Shown piece after piece: positions 38,201 to 51,587 of a DNA stretch of 64,000 bases. The notes beneath the pieces were generated by a model. The model did no database searches, was not told the origin of the DNA, and was given only the letters and a program-made list of their open reading frames with translations. Position 1 is the first letter of the stretch, and each line of letters starts with the position of its first letter. Source of the stretch: Fratercula arctica (Eukaryota; Chordata; Aves; Charadriiformes; Alcidae); NCBI GenBank assembly GCA_947846985.1, contig CANTUZ010000002.1:132579889-132643888 (forward strand). Reading direction: 5' to 3'. The translations under genes were made by a program, and so were the position numbers.

Positions 38201-39246
38201 TCGCACATGAAAAAAAAACAAGCATATTTATTCTTGCTCGTTTTGTTCATGCTCATTTATGAGTGAGACCACACAACTGGTTGCCCAAGTCCAATCTGAA
38301 CTGTGATTCTAGTTTTTAGACAAACTCATAGGGAGGGAATTGTGGGCTTAATCCTGCAGCAGCAACACAAAAAGCACATCATGCCTAAACTGCCCTCATC
38401 CTTCCTGGACATCCTTTGCTTGAGCAATAAGACAGGGACCTTAAATTTCTTTGACTCTTTGCAGCTGCTTTCCTTATGATCCATGTGATATATTGTGTTG
38501 AGGAAAAGAGCTTGGGCTTGAGGGACTGCACTGCCCTTGGTCTGTGGGACAACTAGCAGTAAGCATAGAGCTTGGTTGCGGTAGACACAATTTAGGTCCC
38601 TATATGAAATTCTGGTAGCTGGACCCAAATCAATAGGTTTATCTTCAGACATCCCTACCAGAAGACCCCTTTAATATTTCCATAAAAGAAGTGTCTCTGC
38701 CAGGCCACATGCCAGGTGCAATTGCTGTTCTTCATTATTAAGGTGACCAACTTCATCTTCTTGAACTACATGCAACACTAATTCTACTCCTCTCTCATCA
38801 AGAGGAAGTCATGAGTTTAGCAGACCTCTGCCGCTGCTGGATTGCCCTGCTTCTGAAGAGGCTGTTGGCCTTTTGAGGGCACAGCTGGCACCATCTATCA
38901 TCTTCTGGGAGAATAAGAAGACTGATGTAAACATCAGCACTAGAGTAGAATGAAACAGAATAACAGAAAGGGATTTCAGAAGAGGATTCATTAATGAGGA
39001 ATATCAAAAGAAATACACATAGGCAAAGAAGAAAAGGGATAGCGAGATGAAAGGCAGAAGAAAAGTTGGATAAATGAGGGACGGCTGAATCTTAGAGATT
39101 TGATGTCTTGTAGTTGATGTTAAAAACAAAACTGTGGATTTTTTTTTATTTAGCCCTTCATGAAGATCAAGAAACAATTCAAGGATATCACAGGAGCTCT
39201 TGACAATTCAAGACCGTCTTATTGGCTCATACTGGAGGACTTCACA

Positions 39247-40187
39247 GAATCAAACAGAATCATTAGGTTGGAATGGACCTCTTGAGATCATCTAGTCCAA
39301 CCCTGCTGCTCAAGTAGGGTCAGCTAGAACAGGTTGCCCAGGACCCTGTCCAGTCAGATTTTGAATATCTCCACAGACAGAGACTCGACTGCCTCTCTGT
39401 CAACTTGTTCCAGTGTTCAATCACACTCACAGTTAAAGAGTTTTCTTGTGTTCATATTGAATTTCATGATCTTTAATTTACACCAATTGCTTCTTGTTGT
39501 AACACTGGGCACCACTGAGCATAGTCTGTCTCTCTCTTCCTCTTTCCCTCACATCAGATATTTATACACATTGATAACAAGTCTTCTGCAGGCTGAACAA
39601 TCACAGCTTTCTTGGTCTCTACTCGTCCAAATGATGCTCCAGTCCCTTGATCATATTTGTGGCCCTCTACTGGACTCACTCCAGTAAGTCCATATCTTTC
39701 TTGTACTGGAGAGCCCAGAACTGGACACAGTACTCCAGATATGTCTTACCAGTGCTAAGTAGAGAGGAAGGATCCCTTGGTACCTGCTGCCAACACTCTT
39801 CCCAATTCAGCTCAGGATACCATTAGCGTTCTTTACCAAAAGGACACATTGTTGGCTCATGTTCAACTTGCTGTCCATCAGTAACCCATGGTCCTTCCCT
39901 GCAGAGTTGCTTTCCAGCCAGTGGTAGCAGTATACTGGTGCCTGGGGTTATTCCTCCCCAGATGCAAGACTTTGCATTTCCATTTGTTGAACTTCATGAG
40001 ACTCCTCTCAGCCCAATTACCCACCCTGACTAGGTCCCTGGATGGTACCTGGTCTATCAGCCACTCCTTTCAGTTTTGTATCATTGCAAATTTGATGATG
40101 TGCACTCTTCCATCCATCCATCCAAGTCATTAATGAAGAGGTTAAACAGTACTGGCCTCAGTATCAGTCCCTGGGGTACCCACTACT
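39247..40187 (-). mobile_element. CR1 LINE, about 940 bases, 5'-truncated
   Basis: On the minus strand the copy starts inside the reverse-transcriptase domain, where it reads VPQGLILRPVLFNLFINDLD (the conserved PQG..LGP.LF..FINDL block of CR1), and runs through the ORF2 tail to the 3' end near 39,247. The plus strand shows the familiar reverse complement: TTGGAATGGACCTCTTGAGA, then GATCATCTAGTCCAACC, and further on CAGAACTGGACACAGTACTC. Stops and small indels make it inactive. A (CATC)n run at about 40,110-40,125 lies inside it. This is the longest LINE fragment in the window. Confidence 0.93.
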
Positions 40188-43100
40188 GACTTGCCTCTAA
40201 AATTTGTGGCAGTGAAGCCTATTTGAAGCAGATTTTGATCAGAGCTTTAGTTTCCTCCAAAAGTAATCTGTGATACAAATTAATATGCAGTACTAGGGGA
40301 ACATCATGGAATGTGTTTCAACAGTGTACTATTGTTCGAAATAAATACGTTAAGGTAGATGCACCCTAAAATAAATCAGATAAATTGCATCTTAACATTT
40401 TCTATTTCTCCCCCCAAAAGGTGGAGGCAGCTCAGATGCTGTAGAACCAGTCTCAGGCCCGAGCAACTCATATTTAAGTAACATATTTGCAGCTTCTGAA
40501 GGAGCAATGTGTTTATCCATTATGGGACTACTCAATTATCTCTATAACTAGAGAAATTTATAAAAGGATATGTTTATTTTATGACATAGTTTTGCAATGA
40601 ATTGATAAAAGCATTCAAAGCCAAAATGCACTATGAAGGCTGTAGGCAACAGTAAAGATCCCGCTTAGCAGCTCTCATTCCTCAGGTAACGCCTATTGAC
40701 TTAGAATGCATCACTAGCCCTCATGCTGGTATGTCTTGTGAGTGCTTAGGGAGTCACATTTTCTCAATTTCTTTTGTAGAGGGATCACCCAGGACCTGTG
40801 TGTTCTCTAGCCAGGATGCAGTCTTTTCCATTTGATCCTTATAAGTTTTTGCTTCTCTCTTCTTGTGATTAAGCATAAGCATATTGAATGTAAGCTCATT
40901 TCTTTCTGTTATTCTTCATAAGATTGTTTAATTAATATTTATATTTATATTGTGATCAGGCTACTTTATTTTGACTTTAAGTGGCTATTTCTCCTTATGA
41001 TATCACTTTAACTTTATAACTGATATAAGAAATATTAATTGTTCAGGAACCTTTCAGGATTTACAATGGCAAGTCTGAAATAATCCTGGCAAATGTCATA
41101 CATAAACTAAAAGACTTCTTAAAGAATAAAATAACCAAGACTGTACAACTCCAAAATGGTGAAATCCTATTTTAATAGATTTAGGGGAACCACAAAAGTC
41201 ATGTTGCCATGACCATTTAGAGTAATTATTTTCTTTCCAGCCTAGTAGTGACAGCTTCTTCTTCACTGTAATTCTTAAAAGTTTCTTATGCCTCCACTAT
41301 TTCTTAGCTTCCTCAACTTCAACTTTCCCTTGCGCAACTCCCTAATTTTTCAGCATACTCTAGAGAATATCTACAAAAGAGAATTTATGATGTGAAATTT
41401 TGGAGGCAACAGTGTAAGGGGAGCGTGGCAGATCTCATTAACTCTGGTCCTCGTAGACATTTGATCCAGTGATGGCTGCACAGCTGCGTGATCCCTCCTG
41501 CCCCTTGCCTGCTCAGGTTGGCTGTACCTCTGCACAGTGCAGCAGGAACAGCGCAAAACCCTGAAACACGCTGAAAACCAGTTACGCGGGGGAACATAAG
41601 ATCATCAGACTTCCACGGGAAATATAATCGAGAGACTAATGCTTGCTTTGTTAATTTTCATATTCAATTACAAATGCAATTTCTATTTTGTGTGGAATGG
41701 TCTCGTGTTTTACTAGAGTGACTGCTGTACTGCAGCCAAATTTGAGGCCTTTAGAGTTTGTTTTGGAATAGACAGGGTAACAGGGTCCCGTGTGCATACT
41801 GCAGGCATTATTGCTGTGACTGCTAAATTTTATATGGTTACTTTTGTAGTAGGGATGGGATTGAGACCTCCAACTCATTTCACAATAGCTATTGAATAGC
41901 CATCAGCTGAAGCAAATTTCAGCCAGTAGCAGCCTGAAATGCACTTGAACTCAATGACCTTGAGGTGAAAGGCTCTGTATCTGATTATCACTTCCCTAAA
42001 CCTTCCAGACCCAGAGTATTTTCTTCAGTCTTTTGAAAAGAATCATCTATCGTACAGGCCTAACTGCCGCTGAGTATCTTAGTCATTTAACTTTAGATTG
42101 TTGAGTTTCATTATTGTTTATTCCTTTGTCTCAAGCTGAATAATTTTCTATGAAGCAGATAAAGCACTATCATTATGATATCATTTATGAAGGCTAGATA
42201 ATTGTAGCTTTTCTCAGTAAATCATTGAAATAGTGCATTTTTTTCTCCCTAAATATTAATTTATTTTCATATGTGGCTATTACATTATTCTGTTTATTTC
42301 TCAAGGCAATAGTTTTAAAGTAGAGACCCTCTGTATTTTTCTACTAGTATCTGAAACGTTCATTATTTTTAACCATAAAATAAAATTTCCGAGGGACATT
42401 TCACAAAAGTATTTTTGCCATTCATACAATTTTTCAAATAAGTACCTGGTTTTAAAAATCTGAGGGAAGAGATTTCTTTTTCATTTTCTATACTTTATCT
42501 GAACAAAACCCAAAGTTTGTGATAAAAGCTAGTTTTTCAGTCCATCTTATCTAAGCTGTCAGTAGCCATCAGTTAGAAATGATTTAGACACAAATAAACT
42601 AAAGTATCAAAGACATGAGAAGATTGTTTCCCTCCAAATAATAAGTTTACATGCTGGAAAGTGAAAGAAAATAATCCAAATCATTACAAATTCTGAACCA
42701 AGATGTTTTGTCTCATCCCTTAAAATTTATGTTATTTGTATGTTATTTGACATGAACTCTGACAACAGTGAGCCAAAGAGATTATTTAGTGAGTAAAAAT
42801 CATACTTGGAAAAACAATTAGAGTAAGTGCTTGCGTCCATCCCTCTTCAGAAAAAAAAAATAAAAAAGATGTGCGTGGGTTTTTTTGTGTGTGCTTAACT
42901 TCCACAAGATTCACAAACCGCTAAAACAGAAAGAAACATGTTGTTTAAAAGATTATAACCAGTGGGAGGTCACAATAGAACAAGATGTCTGACAGCTGGA
43001 AAGCTCTCCTACCAATGAACATTGGCACTATAGACTCCTTTGAGCCAGGGACAATTGAAATGCAGTTGGAATATTTCACTTGCCTTTCCCTTAATTTAAA

Positions 43101-46100
43101 AAAAAAAAATAAAAAATTAAGGAAAAACCCAACCAGTCACATTTCAGAAAAAGACAGACATACTTATTTGCCACCTGTAGTCAACTGAAATTATCTTAAA
43201 ATCTCTGTATACACATGTATTAGAGAATTACGTAAGTAAACCCCCTTAAAGTGGAACAAACAGGGAAGGAAAAATAATTTTTTAAATTTACTTGCTTACT
43301 GTATGGATTTTTTATTATGTTAACATTGTCGTGACTCTCGAAAGGGTTTCATGTACTTGGAAACTTCATGTCTGTATAAAAACATGTAGATACAAGTTTT
43401 AATAAATATTCAGAATGACCATGTATATAGGATGCAAATGAAAATTCCCTGGTTTTCCGAATAATAATTTTTTTTTAAATTTTGAGTATGACTACTGGTT
43501 TCCCAGTATCTTCTTCTTCTTGCCTCTATAATCACCAAGACCTTCATTCAGCATATCATTTTATGTGCAATAAGAAGTAAAAAACAGTATTTTCATTTTT
43601 CTCCAAAGTTGTGTAAGAATACATAATGATATACTATCAGCAGAGAGTTAGATGATGTGAAAGAGTTTTATTCCTTCTAAACCCCAGGAATGCAATACAG
43701 AATTCCTCATGAAATATATGTAATGCTGAACAACAGTCCTACTGGAATAACTGTACCTTTGTTTGCAATTCTAGCAGAGATGTCAGGAATTTAATGTGCC
43801 TTGACAATAAACTGCCCTCTCATCCATGAAAGTGGGCCCTTGTGAACAGACCTGAGATTTGTAGCATAGGGAAACTTGTACAGCCATCATCTGCACTGTA
43901 GCTGCTTTGTTGATTGGGAGAAAACTTTAGTTTCAACGAAAGCTGTTAATCTAGACTGTTCCTCAAACATTACATTCACTTTCTTTTTTCTTAAGCTACT
44001 TATATTAGCCCTTAGGTTTATAAAAGAGCTCAACTGTTTTTGAAGTTGCAATAAAAATAGCAGGCACCACAAGACGGAAAACCAAACAGGAAAATATATC
44101 CCACCCAAAAGAAGAATTTCTTATAACAGGCAATCAATGAAGTAAACATTAGAGGAATTTCAACTCAAGGGAGTTTAATTTGCCATAAGTTTTAAACATC
44201 AAGGCTTGTTAGTGGATATGGTTGTGGGGAAAAGAGTGAAGGGCTACCATCCATGACATATTTGAAGAACCAAAGTAGTTTCAGATCCCCAGGCATGGGA
44301 AGCTCTGAGACTGTATTTTTTTACCTACTCCATTACTATTGTTTATTTATTTCATGTTAAGGTACCACATGTATACAAAAATTGAAACAGAATGCAAAAT
44401 GTCTATTATAGATGGACTGATTTCTACAGGATTTAGTTCTTTGTGGGTGAATTTGTCTCCCTGCATACAGGCTGTCTTCATTTGATAGCCCCATCTTTTC
44501 ATATCCCCTTACCCTTTTCTTCTGCAAGGAAAATAGACAGGCCTTCCAATCGTTTTCAATTCTTTGACGATCTGCTTCTCCTTGATTTGTACCAGACAAA
44601 CCTCTAAGTCCCCTGTTGCAGTTAGTATCATCCAGGTCAAGGAGTACTTGACTGGACTCTTGCTGGAGCTCAGAAAAATAGTAATCATTTGTCTGAAGGG
44701 TCACTGTAGACTGTAGAGAAATGTATGAAAAGCTTGAATAAATCCTCTGCTTGTAATGAAGAAGTACTGCTTTTGTCAGGATTGATTTGTCAAAGTGTGG
44801 GGTTTAGGGTGGTTTTTTTTTTTTTTTGAGAATATATTACCTGAATTCAGGAGAAAATCTAGGATTGTTCAAAGTATTTTAAATATAAGATAACTTGCAC
44901 ATAGGGACATTTGCAGGGAGAATTGGGAGGTAAGTGGATTAAGTCTGTGGCAATGCTAAGGGTAGAGGTAATAACAGGGATCTGGTAAGGGGGACAGAGT
45001 TAGAGCTTAAAAGGAAAATTTGTGGATACAAGTAAGAAATAAGAGAAAAGTAATCAGAGGACAGGATGAGAAAGGACGCAAAGGGAAACAACTGAGGATT
45101 TTGTGGGTGATAGCACTTTGTTGCTCTAAGTCCCTTTTCATGAGCATGCTTTAGAGGCAGCAGGGGAGGGAGGGTGCATTATCCCTTTTACACATTCCTG
45201 GTCTCACCTGATGTTAGCCCAGCCCTCTTGCTCTTCTCCTGAGTAATTTGAAGAGTCTCTTCTTCTAAGCAGGTATGAACATATTGGTTTGCTCTTGTCT
45301 GTAGTGTATTAAGAATGTTTCTTCTCTCAGTCTTTTGAATGTCTCCTTCTGCTCATGCATACGCTGGGATCCCAGGAGATGCTGAATACTGTTTGAACAG
45401 ATCTTTGTGACATCCCAACATAGAAATCATCGTTTAGGGAATCACTGCTTCTATATGTAGGCAGAACACGCAACTGGTGTAGAAACTGAGGTGTAGTTAA
45501 AGGACAGAAGCATATAATAGGTTTCACAAGTTCTCCTACACTGTCATTAGGCAGATACATAGCAAAATTTGATGAAAGAACAGGAATAGTTCTACTCTTT
45601 CAGTGCTTTGATTTTATCTGTGTTCTTGTGTTATTTGTTGGAGTGAAATAACTCCCCTAAAATTTCTTTCTTTTTAAAGATCTATATTTCATACGATGTA
45701 CACACCTATTTATTTGAATTTTCATGGAATTTGAGGTGATTGAAATGAATATAGAAAATTCATAAGACATTTTGAAAATTACCTGACCCAAAGGCTCCTG
45801 AGACACCACGCTTAACTTCCTTCTAGCATCTCTTAAGTTTGGTGACTCCATTTTGTTTGGTTTTGAACTTTTCTATGAACACACATTTTTTGGAATCAAA
45901 CTAAAAGTGTTTCAAGTGCTCAGCCTTTAAAAGCCATCCCTCATCATGGAGATAGCCCTTTGTCCAAGGTGCAAACTCATGTCATCCAAGGAGATGTCTT
46001 ATTTCTGTGATTAAGAAGACCTTTTTCTTTAGTAGCCTTTCTATATATATTACCTTTGCCACATGACTAGCTTTTGCAAAACGATTAGCAACACAAAGAA

Positions 46101-46224
46101 TAGATACTATAGTTGTTTTGTTCTGCAATACCCACTAACATATATTCTTTGCAGTATTTTGGTATGTCTTGTGCTGCTTTTTGTATATTTACCTATTGTG
46201 CCCAGCTGAAGAAGGTATTTAAAT
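40188..46224. other. no gene seen
   Basis: AT-rich sequence. GC-richer patches at 41,400-41,620 and 44,400-44,700 carry minus-strand ORFs of up to 115 codons without family resemblance or clear splice sites. Confidence 0.55.
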
Positions 46225-47001
46225 GTAACAGCTGGTTTCAGACAGCTCCAAAATGGACCCACCACAGGATGCAGCTGAGCCCATCAGTCAAGCTGGTGGT
46301 GCCTCTGGTAAAACATGTTTATGAAAGGGAAAAACATCACACAAGGAGGGGAGGAGGGAACAAAAAGAGTGAGAAATAGCAGAGGCATCACCAAGGTCAG
46401 AGAAGAAGAAGGGGGAGGAGCTGCTCCAGGTGATAGAGCAGAGATTCCTGTGCAGCCCAGGGAAAAGACCACACCAGAACAGCTATCCATACTGCAGACC
46501 ATGGAGCAGGTAGATATTTCCTGAAGGAACTGAAGCCCATGTAGAGCCAATGCTGGAGGAGGTTTATCCTTAAGAACTGAAGCCCATGGGGAAAGCCCAC
46601 ACTGGAGCATGTAGAAAGGGTGAGGAAGAAGTAGAGACAGAGGGAACTGTTACAGATTTACCACAACCCTCCATTTCTCATCTCCCTGCGCCGCTCAGGT
46701 AGCAGTGAGAGCAGATGAGTCTGGAGTGAAGCAAGGAAGGAATGAAGTTGAGCCTGAGAAAGAGGGGAGGAAAGGTGGTGTTTTAGTGTTTGTCTTTGTT
46801 TCTCACTACTCAAATCCATTTTAATTGTCAATAAATTAAATTAATTTTCCCCAAATTGAGTCTGTTTTGTCAATTGGTAAGTGATCTCTCTCTCTTTACA
46901 TTGACCTATGAACCATCTTATTTCAGCTGTCCTGCTGAGGGGTAGAAACGAGCAAATGGCTGGGTGGAAGTTTGGCCCATAGCCAAGGTTAACCCACCAC
47001 A
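46225..47001 (+). mobile_element. avian LTR-type endogenous retroelement sequence
   Basis: The segment follows, in order, a repeat I know from many bird genomes. It has a start with CCAAAATGGACCCACCACAG, a purine-rich middle (AAGGGGGAGGAGCTGCTCCA), several decayed copies of an 'accctgcagcccatggag...cacgctggagcag' unit, CCTGCGCCGCTC, AGTGAAGTTGAGCCTG-type sequence, then a T-rich stretch with a polyadenylation signal AATAAA at 46,830. After it come CCCCAAATTGAGTCTGTTTTG and an end with GGTTAACCCACCACA. It has no intact reading frame of its own; the short ORFs here are chance. I infer an LTR or LTR-adjacent part of an endogenous retrovirus of the ERVL/ERVK type. The exact family and the 5' limit are uncertain. 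Confidence 0.72.
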
Positions 47002-50000
47002 ACCATCCAAGTTACTTGCAAGTCTGTCTATTGCCAGTGATGAATATGGCACTTAACTCCCAAGCTGCCAACACTGCCTTAGAGTGGGACATTTCTTGTT
47101 CCTGCTGGATCTCTAAGGCTCTAATACACAACTAGATCAGTCAGCTCAGGGGACAGCAAATGGTGACACTAAAATTCCAGAGGCTATAAAGACATTTAGT
47201 TCCAAACCAGAGCCTATCATTAGATGATGACTAATTTATGAGTACTTGGGCTTCCGTGTGAAATTGTTAAGAGAGACGATAGAATAGAATAATGCAAAGG
47301 TAACTAATGTAGCTCTGTAGACACATTTTTAAAAGATTAAGATAAGAAAACTGTCCTTAGAATACTTGATAACATGCTTGACTAAATCAAGACAGTGTCT
47401 ATCAAACTGGTCCTATTAATACATTGGCTGGTATTGCCAGGTGACCTAACCTGGAAGAAGTAATTTTAGTTGTTTCTCAGACAGAATGCATATTATTTCT
47501 TACCAGTGTACTATATTACAGACAAACATAAAATAGAGGCAGGAGGGAAGTACAGTGTTGTCAAGAAAACATCTGCGACTTCAACAGGAAGAAAGGGCTT
47601 GCAGTGATTTCAGGGAAAGGGGGTGGGATTTTACTGTAAACGAATAATTGTTGCCTAAATTGAAACCACAGGCGTTAGGACTGACATGTTGATATTCCTC
47701 AGGCATTAACAAAGGAAGCTCTTTTAGTTGAAGGACTAGCAAAAAAGATGAGCCCTGTTGAGACTATCCCAGGCCATGTGTCTGTATATTGATGGAATGA
47801 ATACATTCCAGGGAACGATAGATGTTACTGAGATATTAACAGAACTTGTGGTATAAATCCACACATTAATTTAAACATAAAGGTACAGAAAGCCATAGAA
47901 CTGATTTAGTGTTCAAATTTTACCCAAATATATCAGTAAAGGAGTCTGAAAGATGCTTTAGAGGCTCTAACACAGCCATTCATTTTTGGAACAAGCTATT
48001 AGATCTTCAGTGGGGAAAAATTCTTGATTAGTAATGAGGGAATAAGAAGAGATAGAGATAACTAAAACCAAAGTTCCTTGTAGAATGTGTGAACATTCTG
48101 CTTCAAGCTAAGCAGGACCATATTGAAAAAGTGGATCATCTCACAAGTCATCTTATTCTGCATACACAAGATAATCACGAGTATAACATATTCACAACTG
48201 CTGCTGAAGTTACAAGTATTTTTGTGTTCTGCTCCAGGTTCATCATGATATACGGTACTATGAACATACTTCGTATGACAATGACTTTTTTATACAACTA
48301 ACAGCAGATTATTTGCATATCTGTTAATTAAGCTTCCTCCAACTCCTCTTTCTAATCTTGTTCAAAATTATGTGGCATCAGAAGACTTAAAAGATACAAT
48401 TTAGAAAGAATCTCTTTTTCTCAATTTTGAGCAGATGAAATATTCAATGTGAAGAAAAGCACAAGCTATCTGTCAAGACAAAAAAAAAAAATATTTGCCA
48501 GGGCTTTTATATCTGAAATGACAATCATCCAAAGATTGCTCCGTCATCTCAGCAGATATTTCAGTCCATTCATGGATTATGAAGGATCATGGTGCTGTTC
48601 TCAGTCAACTACTTTCTCTGAAAACCCTTCACATGAGCCTAGAGCTCTTTGCTGCATTCCTCACTGCTTATGTAGGCAGATGCACTAGGCTGCACACACA
48701 CACAAAGTTTTCTCTCTCCAGAACTGTCTCCTCAGTAGTTCTCTGACTATTCACTAAATCTTTTGCCTTCATTTGCTAAATTCCCGGTTTTATGACTAGC
48801 CATCAGTCTCATCAGCATGACAGTCATCCCAAACACAACCCAGAAAAAGAAAAATAGATAAATCATCTTCATTTTAGTCTCTTGCTGACACAGTATTTCT
48901 ATCACTGTTTCTGTTTTATGCATATATATAGTATTATTTAACTTCTTAATATTTGAGTCCCCTTTGTCTAATATACACACGTGCTTTGATCTAAGGTCAA
49001 ACCTGCAACACAGAACTAGGAATATGTAAGAAACTGATGTATCTTTGCCTATTAAGACACACCCTAATTCTAAAAACTAATAGCATTTGGATAAAAATAT
49101 TTTGTTGGTTTTGCACTTGTCAGAATAAATAAATCAGCCTGTGTATTGTAAAAGTCATCCCATAGTTGTAGCAAGTGCTTGTAGACCCCACAGCTCTCAG
49201 CCAAAATTTGTTAAAATCACTTAAGACCTGCTTTATTTGCTTTTAAGAGTTCCCATATCAAATATTTACCCCTTTTAAGAATTTTCAGTGTGTTTGCCTA
49301 CCAGTCTCTTGTCTTTGATTCTGTAGATAACTATTAACATTTTGATTCTCAGATGCATTGACATTTTTCATTTCTCAGTGATGTTGGTAGGCGCTGAAGA
49401 TACTCTACACTTCTGAATAGTAAGTTAAAGGAACCTCGTAAATGTTGACATTATATGTGAAGCCCATATTATTTTGTAAATTATTTAGTCAAAACTTTAG
49501 CTGCTCAGCATTCAGACCGCAACATCAGGTTTGAACTGTTCCTGTTTATCTATAAAGTATAAACTATGTTTTTAATTTCTTCTTGATGAAGTCCACTCAG
49601 TGACCTACAGCTTTTACAAAAGAAATTGATTTCAAAACTGGTTATCTGAAGACAATATATTTCATTTAGCTGAGTTTCTTCCACTGCCTTCCATGAGTTC
49701 GCATTGCCCTGCTTAGTTGAGTGTATTCATTCAGTCTAACAGTCAAAGCTACTGTGGTGTTCTGGTACTGCAATACACAATTGATTTTCCTCTCGTAGCT
49801 GAGAAAAGTATTATTGTAAGAGTTATTATTCCTTTCTAAGAACAGAAAAAAAAAATGGTTTTGGATGCTTTCAGGTTGGTTTCATCATAAAAGGTAAAAA
49901 AATGTCTCAAAGTTAAGTTTTCATTACATTGTTCACAGAATGTCCATAGCATACAGAGGACAACTCTATAACCCTTGACCTTACTCTTTATCGTTATGAT

Positions 50001-50039
50001 ATACTGTATCATTATTTTATTGACATTATTTTATTGAAT
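47002..50039. other. no gene seen
   Basis: The part just after the LTR element (47,002-48,000) is a little GC-richer and may include further old retroelement sequence. The rest is AT-rich with no coding signal. Confidence 0.55.
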
Positions 50040-50300
50040 TTTAGGATACCATTATGCTACTTTGTTGGCTGTTTCATTGCCTCAAGTAGCATAAGCCACA
50101 TATTGCTTGCAGTGGATTTTTGCAGTTTAATTAGTATGCTGCTGTGTTGTTTTTAGTGGCATGCTGCTATGGTACCTTTAATTGAAATCTTTCTCTTATG
50201 ACTATAATAATTATATCACCCTGATGCCTTTAATCTGGCACCATTATATAGCATGGGGCTGTGCCGCATTAACTTCGTGATATTAATCATTTGGATTAGC
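50040..50300. promoter_or_regulatory. candidate conserved non-coding element
   Basis: The segment combines TTTAATTAGTATGCTGCTG, CTTTAATTGAAATCTTTC, ATAATAATTATATCACCC, CATTAACTTCG and GATATTAATCATTTGGATTA, a mix of paired ATTA cores and GC-containing blocks. It is free of simple repeats and known transposons. Function is inferred from the motif texture. Confidence 0.3.
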
Positions 50301-51587
50301 ACCAAGGGATAACCCAGAAGTAAGAAACACACTGGCTCCCCCGTTGGACTGTTTTCTCATTTATAAGTTCTTCTGTAAGACCATGAATGCACGCCTGTGG
50401 AATACTCAAAGATATCAGAATAAGCACCCTTATGTTATAACTATGCTTTTAAAAATCCTGGAATCCATGTATCTTCTCGGTCTTTGCCCAAACTTTCTGT
50501 ATCCCATGACAAATATTTTTTATTAATTCTAAGAAACTTCACTTTTTCTCCTCATTTTTGTTTCAGTCTCATGGGCTGGCAAATGAATGCAAATTGTTCT
50601 GGTTCAGTCCTTTTGGATATTTCACAAAATACCAAATACTTTGTACAAAAGTTGACAGATCCTCCTTATGTTTTTCTTAGGTATTCTTCTACTTGCTTTA
50701 ATATACCATCTTAGGGCTATACAGGGAATTTAAAAAATTACGGATACAGTAGCTGGAGGCAGGAATTAATGTCATTTGATATGGTAAAAATACATGCGCT
50801 ATTTCAGACTAATGTAGTGTACAGTTGAGGAGGTCCATCCTACTTTTGAATACTGATGATTCTCTTTATAACTCTATCTTCCCTGACCTATTTAGTGCTG
50901 AGGGTAGTGTCTGTGGGAGATCTTGGAACAAATGAAATCCAGTTGTTTAAAGTACATCTTGATAAAGCCAAAGGTGGTGTTGCTATGCTGGAGGATGCAA
51001 CAGGAAGACACAGCAGTGCTGATATCTTTTCCTTTGACTAAAGGATGTCTGCTCATTTTTTGCTACAAGTTGCAAAAGCTGCATTATCTCGAATCTTCAG
51101 TTTAACCTGAATGGTCACACTGTTACAGTTCAGGAATGCTTCCTACTGGGCAAACACACCATAACTGTTTCACATATGAAGTTCCATGTCATATCAACCA
51201 TGTCTTTCTTATCTAGAGGGTGGAGTGCTTCAACATTCTTATATTCAGAATGGATATCTAAATTGGGAAGTTATCTGGCAATCTGCTAAGTGGCACTGGT
51301 TTGTTATAACATCTGTTTGTGTTCTTGTGAGTTGCACTATTTTTCTTTTGGTTTCTATATAGATTTTGAGGCATCCAAAGTGCCTGAACTAAAGCTCTAA
51401 ACAACCTCTGTTTGCACCTGTGAGACACTTCTGTTCACTATGAAATAAGTTCAGATCTTGTGTGGTGTTACATGTCCTTGGAACAATTCCTTGGTTGTCT
51501 AGACCAATATTTGAAGGAGCAGAAATTGATCCACACCTTACATGGCAATCCCATCTCTTTGAGCAGAGACTTCAGTAGCAGGACTGC

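Larger units (their letters stand above)
32343..39246. other. no convincing gene
   Basis: AT-rich sequence apart from the structural cluster at 35,132-35,216. A coiled-coil-like open segment ending at a good donor (36,613) lacks an acceptor. A 108-codon minus-strand ORF at 38,326-38,652 is not recognised. Confidence 0.55.

Noticed and set aside
38326..38652. 108-codon minus-strand ORF starting MSEDKPIDLG
   Set aside because: No domain, no splice or promoter context, and a Cys run near the end typical of chance translation.
39334..40133. Plus-strand ORFs of 117 and 81 codons
   Set aside because: They are antisense readings of the CR1 element at 39,247-40,187.
44357..44704. 115-codon minus-strand ORF with a charged, protein-like stretch
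   Set aside because: No recognisable domain and no clear splice sites at its borders. It could be an old pseudogene but I cannot support that.
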